This document shows, piece after piece, positions 31,317-39,966 of a stretch of 40,569 nt of DNA. The notes under the pieces were generated by a model that did not search any database, was not told where the DNA came from, and worked only from the letters and a program-made list of their open reading frames with translations. Origin of the DNA: Terriglobales bacterium (lineage in GTDB: Bacteria; Acidobacteriota; Terriglobia; Terriglobales; Acidobacteriaceae); NCBI GenBank assembly GCA_025934025.1, contig JAICYU010000005.1:1-40569 (forward strand), read 5' to 3'. The translations under genes were made by a program, and so were the position numbers. Within the stretch, counting starts at the first letter, position 1. Each line of letters starts with the position of its first letter.

Positions 31317-32321
31317 GTGGTTGCGATCGGCGGAGGCACGGGGCTTTCCACCTTGCTGCGCGGGCTCAAACGCTACACCGTCGCTCCAGGGGACGCGCAG
31401 CCTGTCGGCAACTACATTTCTGAGCTGACCGCCGTGGTTACGGTGAGCGACGACGGCGGTTCGAGCGGCCGGCTTCGCCGCGAACTGGGCATGCTGCCTC
31501 CCGGAGACGTCCGCAACTGCCTGGTCGCGCTTTCCGCAGACGCGAACCTGCTCTCCAAACTTTTCCAGCACCGTTTTTCCAGTTCCGGCGATCTGGAAGG
31601 TCACAGTTTCGGCAACTTGTTTCTCGCGGCGCTTACCGCAATGACCGGCGACTTCGCCGTAGCGGTCAAAAAAGCTTCAGAGATCCTCGCTACCCGCGGA
31701 CACATACTTCCAGCCACCGCAGCCAACGTTGAATTGGAAGCGGCGATGGACGATGGCTCGCATGTGCGCGGCGAAACCAACATCAGCGCCAGCGAGAAGA
31801 GGATTGTGGAGCTCACGATCGTTCCTGCTCATCCGGAGCCGCTGCCGGAAACTCTTGACGCCATTGCGCGTGCCGACGTGATCACCATCGGTCCCGGATC
31901 GCTCTTCACCAGCTTGATTCCCAACCTGCTGGTGCGGGGAATTCCTGAAGCGATCAGAAAATCTCCGGCGCTGAAGATCTTCATCTGCAATCTGATGACG
32001 GAGGCCAATGAAAGCCTGCATTTGAGCGCCTCCCAGCACATTGCAGCAATTCATACTCATGCCGGAAACGGTATTTTCAATTACGCGCTGGTGAATTCTT
32101 CCGCCGTTTCAGAAGCCATGCAACAACGCTATGCCGCTGAACGAGCCGAGCCAGTGGTTTGCGATGCGGCAGCCGTTGAAGCCCTGGGTGTGCGATGCAT
32201 CGCAGGAAATTTCCTCGAAGAGCACGAGATGGTTCGCCACGATACTGACCGGCTTTGCCGTGAGTTGTTTCGCCTGGTGCACACCTCCACGCAGGAACTG
32301 CAAGTTGCCGGAGGCCGCTGA
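31317..32321 (+). CDS. YvcK/CofD-like gluconeogenesis factor family protein
   Basis: VVAIGGGTGLSTLLRGLKRY, VTVSDDGGSSGRLRRELGMLPPGDVRNCLVALS, ITIGPGSLFTSLIPNLLV. Exact start uncertain (upstream in-frame sequence available from about 31261). Confidence 0.93.
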   Translation: MVAIGGGTGLSTLLRGLKRYTVAPGDAQPVGNYISELTAVVTVSDDGGSSGRLRRELGMLPPGDVRNCLVALSADANLLSKLFQHRFSSSGDLEGHSFGNLFLAALTAMTGDFAVAVKKASEILATRGHILPATAANVELEAAMDDGSHVRGETNISASEKRIVELTIVPAHPEPLPETLDAIARADVITIGPGSLFTSLIPNLLVRGIPEAIRKSPALKIFICNLMTEANESLHLSASQHIAAIHTHAGNGIFNYALVNSSAVSEAMQQRYAAERAEPVVCDAAAVEALGVRCIAGNFLEEHEMVRHDTDRLCRELFRLVHTSTQELQVAGGR

Positions 32322-33733
32322 TGGCGCGCGGAAACACTCAAGCCGCAGGCAAACTTGCCATTGTCATCATGGCGGCCGGCAAAGGAACACGGTTCAAGTC
32401 CGCCCGCGCCAAGGTGCTGCATCAAATCGGCGGCAAGCCGCTGCTGGCCCATGTGATCGCCGCCGCTCAGCAGGTGGTTCCCGCCCACCACATTCACGTC
32501 ATCATTGGGCATCAGGCTGAGCAGGTCCGCGCGGCGGTGGCGCACACTGGCGTGCAGTTTGTCATGCAACCGGAACAGCGCGGCACTGGGCACGCAATTA
32601 TGTGCGCGCGCGAGCAGGTGCAGGGCTATGACAATCTCCTGGTGCTTTCCGGCGATGTTCCGCTGATCCGGCCGGAAACCATCACCCGGGTGCGCGATTT
32701 CCATTTCAACCGGAAAGCGGCAATGACCATCCTGACGGCCGAACCGCCCGAGCCGTTCGGCTACGGCCGCGTGATTCGCGCTACCTCGCGCAGCGATCAG
32801 GTCAAAGCCATCGTCGAACAGAAGGCGCTCAGCAAATCGCAGCAAAAGACGCGCGAGATCAACTCCGGAATCTACGCGTTCGCCGCCAAGCCGCTGTTTG
32901 CGAACATTGACCGCCTGACCACAGACAATGCTCACCGCGAGTTTTATCTCACCGATATGGCTGCTCTGCTGGTGAAATCCAGGGCCAAGGTGGTTGCACT
33001 GAAAGCAGACGATCCGGCTGAGGTGCTGGGCGCCAACACACTGGCCGAACTTGCCGCGCTTGATAGCGAACTGCGAGCGCGCAAGTGCCGGCAGCTTATG
33101 GCGGAAGGAGTGAGCATCTATGGGCCTGAAACCTGCGTGATTGATTCTGACGTGCAGGTTGGGCCGGACACTGTGATCGAGCCTTTTGTTCAGCTTCTGG
33201 GCAGAACGAAGATCGGCTCAGAATGCCGCATCCGATCTTTCAGCGTGATCAGCGATTCCGAGCTTGGCGACAAAGTCCTGGTCCGCCCAGGCTGCATCAT
33301 TGATCAGTCCAGAATTCTTGCCGGCGCTCTTCTCGGTCCCTACTCGCACCTTCGGCCGGAGAGCGAGGTCGGCGAAGGAGCGCACGTGGGCAACTTCGTC
33401 GAGACCAAGAAAGCGCGTCTCGGCCGGGGATCAAAAGCCAACCATCTCACCTATCTTGGGGACGCCGACATAGGCGAAGGCGTGAACGTGGGCGCCGGCA
33501 CCATCACCTGCAATTACGACGGGAAAGCAAAACATCGTACCACGATTGAAAACGGCGCTTTCATCGGCAGCGACTCTACTCTGGTTGCGCCGGTGCGCAT
33601 TGGCCGCGATGCCTATGTCGCCGCCGGTTCCACCATCACTGAGGACGTTCCTGAGAACGCGCTCGCCCTGGGCCGTTCGCGCCAGACCACGAAAGAAGGC
33701 TGGGCCAAAGCCCGCCGCGAAAACAAGCGCTGA
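32321..33733 (+). CDS. glmU: Bifunctional N-acetylglucosamine-1-phosphate uridyltransferase/glucosamine-1-phosphate acetyltransferase
   Basis: AIVIMAAGKGTRFKSARAKVLHQIGGKPLL, left-handed beta-helix, GVNVGAGTITCNYDGKAKHRTTIENGAFIGSDSTLVAPV. Confidence 0.97.
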   Translation: MARGNTQAAGKLAIVIMAAGKGTRFKSARAKVLHQIGGKPLLAHVIAAAQQVVPAHHIHVIIGHQAEQVRAAVAHTGVQFVMQPEQRGTGHAIMCAREQVQGYDNLLVLSGDVPLIRPETITRVRDFHFNRKAAMTILTAEPPEPFGYGRVIRATSRSDQVKAIVEQKALSKSQQKTREINSGIYAFAAKPLFANIDRLTTDNAHREFYLTDMAALLVKSRAKVVALKADDPAEVLGANTLAELAALDSELRARKCRQLMAEGVSIYGPETCVIDSDVQVGPDTVIEPFVQLLGRTKIGSECRIRSFSVISDSELGDKVLVRPGCIIDQSRILAGALLGPYSHLRPESEVGEGAHVGNFVETKKARLGRGSKANHLTYLGDADIGEGVNVGAGTITCNYDGKAKHRTTIENGAFIGSDSTLVAPVRIGRDAYVAAGSTITEDVPENALALGRSRQTTKEGWAKARRENKR

Positions 33734-33810
33734 CTTTTTTGCGAATGCGCTCTCGATTTCACGCCATCCGGCTCTGAATCAATGTCATCCTAGCAATCAG
33801 GGAAACGAAA

Positions 33811-34110
33811 ATGGCGCAGAAGAAATCTGATCAACCCGAAGCTCTTGCCGAATCAAGTCCAAACCCTCATTCTGAGCAGCACCCGGCAGACGATGTTGTA
33901 AAAACCGACCACTCGGACGCGACCGGAGCACGAAACGTCGCGCAAACGCCCAGCACCAAAGAAGGCCGCCTGCATCCCTCGGTTAGCCAGGAAGTCGAAG
34001 GCGCGGCGTTCGATGATGACAGCATGTTCAACAGTGCGGATCCGCAGATCAGGCCTGGCTCCAGCAAACGCTCACCTCCTGACTCCGAACACAAGAACAA
34101 AGTCGCCTGA
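33811..34110 (+). CDS. Hydrophilic, probably disordered protein of unknown function
   Basis: 99 aa, polar, follows glmU; no recognised domain. Confidence 0.5.
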   Translation: MAQKKSDQPEALAESSPNPHSEQHPADDVVKTDHSDATGARNVAQTPSTKEGRLHPSVSQEVEGAAFDDDSMFNSADPQIRPGSSKRSPPDSEHKNKVA

Positions 34111-34245
34111 TTCAGGCGGAGCGTTGTTCTTTTTTATCGTGTTCGTTCATGCAGCCTCACGCCAGAGCTTTCTGAGTTGGGGGCTCTTCAGAAGCTTGCA
34201 AATCAGTTATTCATAAATCCAACAATTATGAAAAAGGAGAAGACC

Positions 34246-34731
34246 ATGGCAAACATTACGCGTTGGGACCCATTTGCCGACCTGGCATCGGTGGACCCGT
34301 TCAGTGATTTTTTCAATCAATCATCCAATCCCTATGGCCTCGTGCGAAATCGCGAGCAGTCGCTTACTTCACCCAGTTTCCTGCCCCCAGTTGATGTGTA
34401 TGAAGACGAGCACCACATCACTTTGCAGGCTGAATTGCCCGGCATTGACGAAAAGGACGTTGACGTCCGGGTAGAGAACAACGTGCTTACGATAAGCGGC
34501 GAGCGCAAGCTGGAGAACGAAGAGAAGAAAGAAAACTACCATCGCCGCGAGCGGAGCTACGGACGCTTTACCCGCTCCTTCACGCTACCCTCCACCGTGG
34601 ATGCGGAAAACATCAACGCGGAATTCAACAATGGCCTGCTGAGGATCACGCTGAACAAGCGTGCTGAGGCAAAACCAAAGCAGATCAAGATCGGCGTGAA
34701 CAAGGGGCCGGTAAGAGGGAAAGCGGCGTAA
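34246..34731 (+). CDS. Small heat shock protein Hsp20 (alpha-crystallin family)
   Basis: MANITRWDPFADLASVDPFSDFF...FLPPVDVYEDEHHITLQAELPGIDEKDVDVRVENNVLTISGERK...FTLPSTVDAENINAEFNNGLLRITLNK. Confidence 0.95.
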   Translation: MANITRWDPFADLASVDPFSDFFNQSSNPYGLVRNREQSLTSPSFLPPVDVYEDEHHITLQAELPGIDEKDVDVRVENNVLTISGERKLENEEKKENYHRRERSYGRFTRSFTLPSTVDAENINAEFNNGLLRITLNKRAEAKPKQIKIGVNKGPVRGKAA

Positions 34732-34747
34732 AGATCTGCGAAAACTT

Positions 34748-34993
34748 ACAGGGAGGAGAAGTGTCAGGGCATGACTTCAGTCGTGCCGCAACTCGTCCCG
34801 TGGCCGTGGGCTTTAGCCCCTGGATGAATGCCCTTCTCACCGAAAACGGTTTCCGCAGTTCGTGTAGCCGACAGGGAGGAGAAGTGTCAGGGCATGACTT
34901 CAGTCGTGCCGCAACTCTTCCCGTAGCCGTGGGCTTTAGCCCCTGGATGAATGCCCTTCTCACCGAAAACGGTTTCCGCAGTTCGTGTAGCCG
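34748..34993. repeat. Tandem duplication of a 123-bp unit (two copies)
   Basis: 34748-34870 and 34871-34993 nearly identical (differences seen: CTCGTCCCGTGG vs CTCTTCCCGTAG). Confidence 0.93.
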
Positions 34994-35034
34994 AATGCCT
35001 GGCTGGTCGGGGGCTGCACCGGCCAGCTTTCTAT

Positions 35035-35733
35035 CTACTTGTTTGGCGAGGCCGTCGGACTCGGAGCGCTCTTCTGCTGGCCAACTTCAATGGAAGCAAG
35101 CTGTTTCAGGATGTTCTGTTCCTGAGGAGAGAAGGTGCTGCGGAAACGGTCTGATTCAAGCGTCTGCTGGCGCTCCTGAGGGCTCATCTGCCGCAGGTGC
35201 CGCACGGCGGCGTGCACCATCACGCGGCGCTCCGGCGGAAGCGTTTGGAGCTGCTGGTTGGCATCCCGAATTTCTTTTCGCTGCTCCGGGCTCAATGATG
35301 ACATGAACTGCATGCGTTGCAGGGCACGGTCCTGTTGCTGCGGCGGGAGGCCGGCAAACTTGCGCAGTCTCTCCTTCAACGCATCCTGGCGATTTTTGGG
35401 AAGCCGTCGGAAGTTGGGATCGCTTTCCAGAATCTTTTCCTGCTGGTCAACAGGGAGGCTTCTGTGCTCACGCAGCCAGTCGCCCATTTTGCGCGACTGC
35501 TGGGCGTCATGGCCGCTACCTTTATTCTGGTTCGGACTTTTCTGTGGCCCAGGAGATTGCAGCAAGAATCGTGTTTGTGGAACTGAAGAAACGGGCGTGG
35601 CAAAGGCAGCAAGTCCCAGCGCACAAGCTGAGACTGCTGTTCCCATCGCTCTCATTGTTATCACCGGAAATTCTCCCCCGAGAAGTTTACGGCTCGGCAA
35701 CATCATCTGACGGAGCGCCGCTGAGCTCGTCAA
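35035..35733 (-). CDS. DUF3106-like secreted protein
   Basis: Signal-like N-terminus, then LPVDQQEKILESDPNFRRLPKNRQDALKERLRKFAGLPPQQQDRALQRMQFMSSLSPEQRKEI. Start may be an internal ATG. Confidence 0.75.
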   Translation of the reverse strand: MTSSAALRQMMLPSRKLLGGEFPVITMRAMGTAVSACALGLAAFATPVSSVPQTRFLLQSPGPQKSPNQNKGSGHDAQQSRKMGDWLREHRSLPVDQQEKILESDPNFRRLPKNRQDALKERLRKFAGLPPQQQDRALQRMQFMSSLSPEQRKEIRDANQQLQTLPPERRVMVHAAVRHLRQMSPQERQQTLESDRFRSTFSPQEQNILKQLASIEVGQQKSAPSPTASPNK

Positions 35734-36160
35734 TTAAATCTGTATTGACCAGTACGTCCGCGTTTTTATCGAGTTGTTCGATGTCGGCCACGGCAGTTCC
35801 GGTCTGGGGCGTTGCCGGCGCTTCAGTCTGAAAGACGCTCAGGCGCAAAACCACTCCGCCCGCTGCCAGCACTGCGGCAAATGTGGCGGCCAGCACCGGC
35901 CTGCGGAACCATGCCAGAGGACCCGCGTGTACCGGCGCCTTCTGCTGCGCTTCTCTAGCATGCGCTTTTACCCGGGTCAAAAAATAAGGAGAAGGCTCCG
36001 GGACCTCCCACTCGTCGAGCAGGCTCATGGTTTTGCGCAGCCCATCAAGCTCGGCGGAACATGTTCCGCACTGGCGGAGGTGGGCCAGCACCTCCGGTGA
36101 GGTCTGCTCTTCGGCCAGAGCATCCATCAGGTTTTCACGTACATTCTTGCAGGTAATCAT
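35687..36160 (-). CDS. Anti-sigma factor with zf-HC2 zinc finger and one TM
   Basis: VLAHLRQCGTCSAELDGL (HxxxCxxC), later TM (VLAATFAAVLAAGGVVL); overlaps the ECF sigma stop. Confidence 0.85.
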   Translation of the reverse strand: MITCKNVRENLMDALAEEQTSPEVLAHLRQCGTCSAELDGLRKTMSLLDEWEVPEPSPYFLTRVKAHAREAQQKAPVHAGPLAWFRRPVLAATFAAVLAAGGVVLRLSVFQTEAPATPQTGTAVADIEQLDKNADVLVNTDLIDELSGAPSDDVAEP

Positions 36161-36858
36161 ACAAATTCCTTCAACCGCTCCCGCAGCGCTTCGTAAGCGC
36201 GAAAGAGCAGAGACTTAGTGGCGGATTCGCTTAACTTCAGGACGCTGGCAATCTCGCTGTAATTCATGCCCTGATATTTGTGCATCAGCACGGCGGCGCG
36301 CTGTTTTTCCGGCAACGCCAGCACGTGTTTCTTGATAGCGGCCAGCCGCTCCTGGCGCAGGAGGTGCTGTTCCACGTTCATCGTCGGGTCGGCGACGTCC
36401 AGCGTCGTCCCGGTTTCTTCGTCCGGCTCGTCCAGGCTCACGACCTTGCCCGGCGTCGCTTCCGTCTTATGGTCGCGGGCGTAGTTGACGGCCAAATTGG
36501 TTGCTATGCGATAGAGCCAGGTGGAAAACTTGGCTTCCGCCGCATAGCTCTGGCGCGACCGGTAGACGCGCAGAAACGTTTCCTGGGCCAGCTCTTCCGC
36601 CGTCGCCTGATTGCGCGTCATGCGGTACATGAACGCGATAATCGGACGATGAAATTTCTGGACCAGATACTCATAAGCCGCAGTATCGTCCTGGGCTCCT
36701 ACGCGGAGCATGACTTCTGCGTCTGTGAGCGAATCGTAAGGCACCTGGCCTGCTGCCATTGCTGCAACACCCCGCGCCCTGGTATCAATCGCCGTGGGCA
36801 TCAACCATCCCGATTTTAGGGCTACGCTGCTCACACCCGCTTTAACCCTTCCTGCCAC
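36157..36858 (-). CDS. ECF RNA polymerase sigma factor (RpoE-like)
   Basis: YEYLVQKFHRPIIAFMYRMTRNQATAEELAQETFLRVYR...KHVLALPEKQRAAVLMHKYQGMNYSEIASVLKLSESATKSLLFRAYEAL. Confidence 0.95.
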   Translation of the reverse strand: MAGRVKAGVSSVALKSGWLMPTAIDTRARGVAAMAAGQVPYDSLTDAEVMLRVGAQDDTAAYEYLVQKFHRPIIAFMYRMTRNQATAEELAQETFLRVYRSRQSYAAEAKFSTWLYRIATNLAVNYARDHKTEATPGKVVSLDEPDEETGTTLDVADPTMNVEQHLLRQERLAAIKKHVLALPEKQRAAVLMHKYQGMNYSEIASVLKLSESATKSLLFRAYEALRERLKEFV

Positions 36859-37105
36859 AAAAAGTTGCAGCCGGCCGGGTTACGGCAGCTCGCCCGAAAG
36901 TAGTCTATTGTATTCCGGAGCCACGGTCACGGCGACCCGTTCTGTCTGTCTTGACCGTTTGTCCCATGCTCGGAACGGATCCGGCGGGAGCTCAATTTTC
37001 AATCTTGGCAATTTCGGCGATTCTGGCAATTGGTGTGATCGCCCGATTCTCCTGCTGTCTGTTAAAATATTCTTTACCCACTGTAGGTAAGAACGGGCCG
37101 GCAGT

Positions 37106-37180
37106 GGGCGCTTAACTCAGCGGTAGAGTGCCATCTTCACACGGTGGAAGTCATAGGTTCGAATCCTATAGCGCCCACCA
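37106..37180 (+). tRNA. tRNA-Val (anticodon CAC)
   Basis: Acceptor GGGCGCT/AGCGCCC, anticodon stem CCATC/GGTGG with loop TTCACAC, TTCGAAT, encoded CCA. Confidence 0.95.
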
Positions 37181-37439
37181 TTTCTCCAAATTCCACATTC
37201 CCTTCCCCGAATTGGCCGGGATTGCGGATTTTTGAGCATGGAACGTCCCGTTCGTGATAACATCGCGAAGTCTTCAAATTGCCGCCCATTCCGATGCGGC
37301 TGGCTCGCGCCAAGGCGCTGATAATACAGAAGATTTCACTGATTGAACTCAGCCGGAGCTGATCTCGCCCTATCCAGGCGAACTCATTTCCACAGTAGGA
37401 CTTCCGGCAAGACTGACCAGAACTCAAGGTAATAACAGC

Positions 37440-38183
37440 ATGAATGAAGCACCTCAGCAGCCGCACAACCCGGGGAACCGGCAGAAGCGGCGTCGTAAAC
37501 GCAGTTTCGGCGGACATTCTCAGAACAATCCCAATCAGCCTCAAGGCCAGGGCCAAAGTCAAGGCCAAGGTCAGCGTCGGCATGGCGGCGGAGACGGCCA
37601 GAACCGCTCCAACCGGCAGAATCGCGGCCGGGGGCAGCGGCGCGGCTCCAGCGCTTTCGTCGGCCCCATGGACCATAGCTACCGCAACCAGAACGGCGCC
37701 GGCACTCAGGGTGATCGTTTCCGCAACGGCGCTGCTCCGGTGCCCAACATGGAGCCGGTGCACCAGCGCGAAGACGCGCCCACCCGCATCTACGCCTTTA
37801 TTGACGACCTCTTTTTCCTGGCCAAGATCCAGGAAGTTTCACGCAAGCTCAATGTAAAGGTTGAGTTCGTGAAATCGGAAAAAGAGATCGCGGAAAAGAC
37901 CGGCGAGAACCCTGAAGAAAAGCCCTCGCTGATTGTGGTTGACCTGAACAGCAACAGCATCAAGCCGCTTTCCATCATCGCCAAGATGCGCTCCAAGTTT
38001 AAGAAGCCTACTTCGATCGTCGGCTTCGTCTCGCACGTGCAGGGCGACTTGAAGATGAAGGCCCAGGAAGCCGGTTGCGACGTGGTGATGCCGCGTTCCG
38101 CGTTTTCCCAGAATTTGCCCAACATCCTGCGACGGCACGCTGCGGAAGACGAAACCGACCAGAGCAACTTCAACCGCGCGTAG
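37440..38183 (+). CDS. Protein with Q/N/R/G-rich N-terminus and a receiver-like C-terminal domain
   Basis: NNPNQPQGQGQSQGQGQRRHGGGDGQNRSNRQNRGRGQRRGSS; then RIYAFIDDLFFLAKIQEVSRKLNVKVEFV...SLIVVDLNSNSIKPLSIIAKMRSK...FVSHVQGDLKMKAQEAGCDVVMPRSAF. Confidence 0.8.
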   Translation: MNEAPQQPHNPGNRQKRRRKRSFGGHSQNNPNQPQGQGQSQGQGQRRHGGGDGQNRSNRQNRGRGQRRGSSAFVGPMDHSYRNQNGAGTQGDRFRNGAAPVPNMEPVHQREDAPTRIYAFIDDLFFLAKIQEVSRKLNVKVEFVKSEKEIAEKTGENPEEKPSLIVVDLNSNSIKPLSIIAKMRSKFKKPTSIVGFVSHVQGDLKMKAQEAGCDVVMPRSAFSQNLPNILRRHAAEDETDQSNFNRA

Positions 38184-38190
38184 GCGAAGC

Positions 38191-38454
38191 AAAACCTGCC
38201 CGCTGATCGCGCTGATACCACTGATTTCCGCAGATTCCGATTCTGATTAGGAGTAACTGAACTTCCTATTTATCTGCGAATATCAGAGTGCTCAGCGTTG
38301 TCAGCGATCAGATTCTCTGCTGCCAGGACAAAACCTGCCCGCTGATCGCGCTGACACCACTGATTTCCGCAGATTCCGATTGAGAGCAACTGAACTTCCT
38401 CTTTAGTTGCGAATATCAGCGTGCTCAGCGTTGTCAGCGATCAGATTCTCTGCT
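38191..38454. repeat. Two tandem copies of an imperfect palindromic unit, about 139-bp period
   Basis: 38191-38321 and 38330-38454 share AAAACCTGCCCGCTGATCGCGCTGA.ACCACTGATTTCCGCAGATTCCGATT...GTGCTCAGCGTTGTCAGCGATCAGATTCTCTGCT. Confidence 0.9.
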
Positions 38455-38456
38455 CT

Positions 38457-39563
38457 TCAGATGACCCGATTCTTCACCACCTGCCTCAGCTCCAGCACCT
38501 CCAGCGGACATTCCGGCCAATTGTGTTCCCAGCACACAATCAGGTCGCATCCCTTCGGATCGTGCCGATGCTTCACGAAATTGAAGCTCTGATATTCAAT
38601 CTCAATTCTCAGCCGCTCCCACCAGCCATTTACCCAGCGCAGGGCTTCACAATCCGGAAAGGCCGTTTGCATGGACTGGATTACAAATCCCAACTCCTTC
38701 GCCAGCATGCCGAAGGCGAACACCACCCCGGTTTCGTTCGTTGGCGCGTGCGCCATCGGAAACGGGTTCAACGACTCTCCATACGGCAACCGGTTCAGCT
38801 CCGCGGTTGAGCCGGCGGTTAATCCAGAGGTAAATTCAGCGGTGCAAGCTGCGGTTCCTGCTGGTCCACTTTGCTGACTATTTTCCGCGCTGATCCTCAG
38901 CTCGCTCTCCCGGCCATTTTCTTTGGCATACTTGAGCAACGCATCGTTCGCCGCATTCCAGCCTCCAAACCGCCGCATCAGCGGACGCACGCTGAACCGG
39001 CTGCGCAGGGAATACTCCAAAACCTTCGGCGCTCGGCCCAGTTCACGCGTGACCCTGGCCCAATCTTCGAATAACGTCTCCGTGGGCTGCTTCACGCCTG
39101 CTCCCACAAGTTCAAACCCGCATTCCCTCATCGCCTGCGCGTAAGTCACAAAATACTTCTGGACCATGTAGCGCGTGATCCCAGTCATTTTGCCCAGCTC
39201 GAATTGCGTCGGGGCCCTTCCCAACTTCTCCGCGCACTCCCGGATCACGGCAATCACACGCTGCTTTTCCGCGTTCCATGCCGGACTCTTCACCTCCAGG
39301 CGAACCCACTTCCCGCCTGTATCCGGGATCTTTGCTTCCGGCATGTGGAGCTTTGCAGGTTGCGCCTGCCCCTCAGGAACCTGGCAGGCGTCTTCAGCCA
39401 AGTCTTCCGGGCAGACTGGCGGCAGGCCCGCCTGGAACGGTTCATGAGCGGCTTGGTTGGTGGTTAGCATCGTGGGCTGGCCGGCAGAATTAATGCGCTC
39501 GACAGCGGAAGTAATAGCGTGATTCGTGGGCTCGATCGTGGAATTATCAGTGGAAGTGATCAT
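38457..39563 (-). CDS. Protein with homing-endonuclease-associated (HNH_repeat-like) repeats and a putative nuclease-like C-terminus
   Basis: AVIRECAEKLGRAPTQFELGKMTGITRYMVQKYFVTYAQAMRECGF and WARVTRELGRAPKVLEYSLRSRFSVRPLMRRFGGWNAANDALLKYA; C-terminal RIEIEYQSFNFVKHRHDPKGCDLIVCWEHNWPECPLEVLEL. Confidence 0.75.
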   Translation of the reverse strand: MITSTDNSTIEPTNHAITSAVERINSAGQPTMLTTNQAAHEPFQAGLPPVCPEDLAEDACQVPEGQAQPAKLHMPEAKIPDTGGKWVRLEVKSPAWNAEKQRVIAVIRECAEKLGRAPTQFELGKMTGITRYMVQKYFVTYAQAMRECGFELVGAGVKQPTETLFEDWARVTRELGRAPKVLEYSLRSRFSVRPLMRRFGGWNAANDALLKYAKENGRESELRISAENSQQSGPAGTAACTAEFTSGLTAGSTAELNRLPYGESLNPFPMAHAPTNETGVVFAFGMLAKELGFVIQSMQTAFPDCEALRWVNGWWERLRIEIEYQSFNFVKHRHDPKGCDLIVCWEHNWPECPLEVLELRQVVKNRVI

Positions 39564-39966
39564 GTTCGTGGGTCCTCATTCAGGAAGGTGATTTGTGGCT
39601 TGCGATTTTTTGCGGCGCTGAGGCTTGGGGCCTCAGTATTAGCTCGTTAGTGTTTTCTATTCGGCTGGCGCCATCATTTCTTTTGTTTCTCGAATTCTCC
39701 TTTCTTAGCTACCGTCAAATATCCTATTCCGTAATTCTGTCCCGTGTCAACAAAAATATCACTCTTGGGAGCATTTTTATTTGTAGTCTTTTCAGCTACT
39801 TACGATTGCGATGCGTTTTTCCGGGTGCTCTGTTAGCCCAGTCCGTTCCCGAGTCGCGCACAGCGCCTTCCGATCACCCGATGACCCGATTCTTCCAGGT
39901 GTTCCCACCTATCGTCCTGCGAGCCTGCGCGTCCCGCTGTGCTAAACTTCGCTCAACCTACGCCGC

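Noticed and set aside
34685-34963. ORF with an internal protein repeat (RRAFIQGLKPTATGRVAARLKSCPDTSPPC)
   Set aside because: The repeat is a by-product of the 123-bp DNA duplication in an intergenic region, not a likely protein.
34748-34993. CRISPR array
   Set aside because: Only two directly abutting 123-bp copies with no spacers; the 38191-38454 pair is likewise a tandem repeat. No cas genes seen.
37137-37763. 208-aa minus ORF ending AIGFEPMTSTV
   Set aside because: Its C-terminal end is the antisense of tRNA-Val, a familiar spurious annotation; the rest is antisense to 37440..38183.
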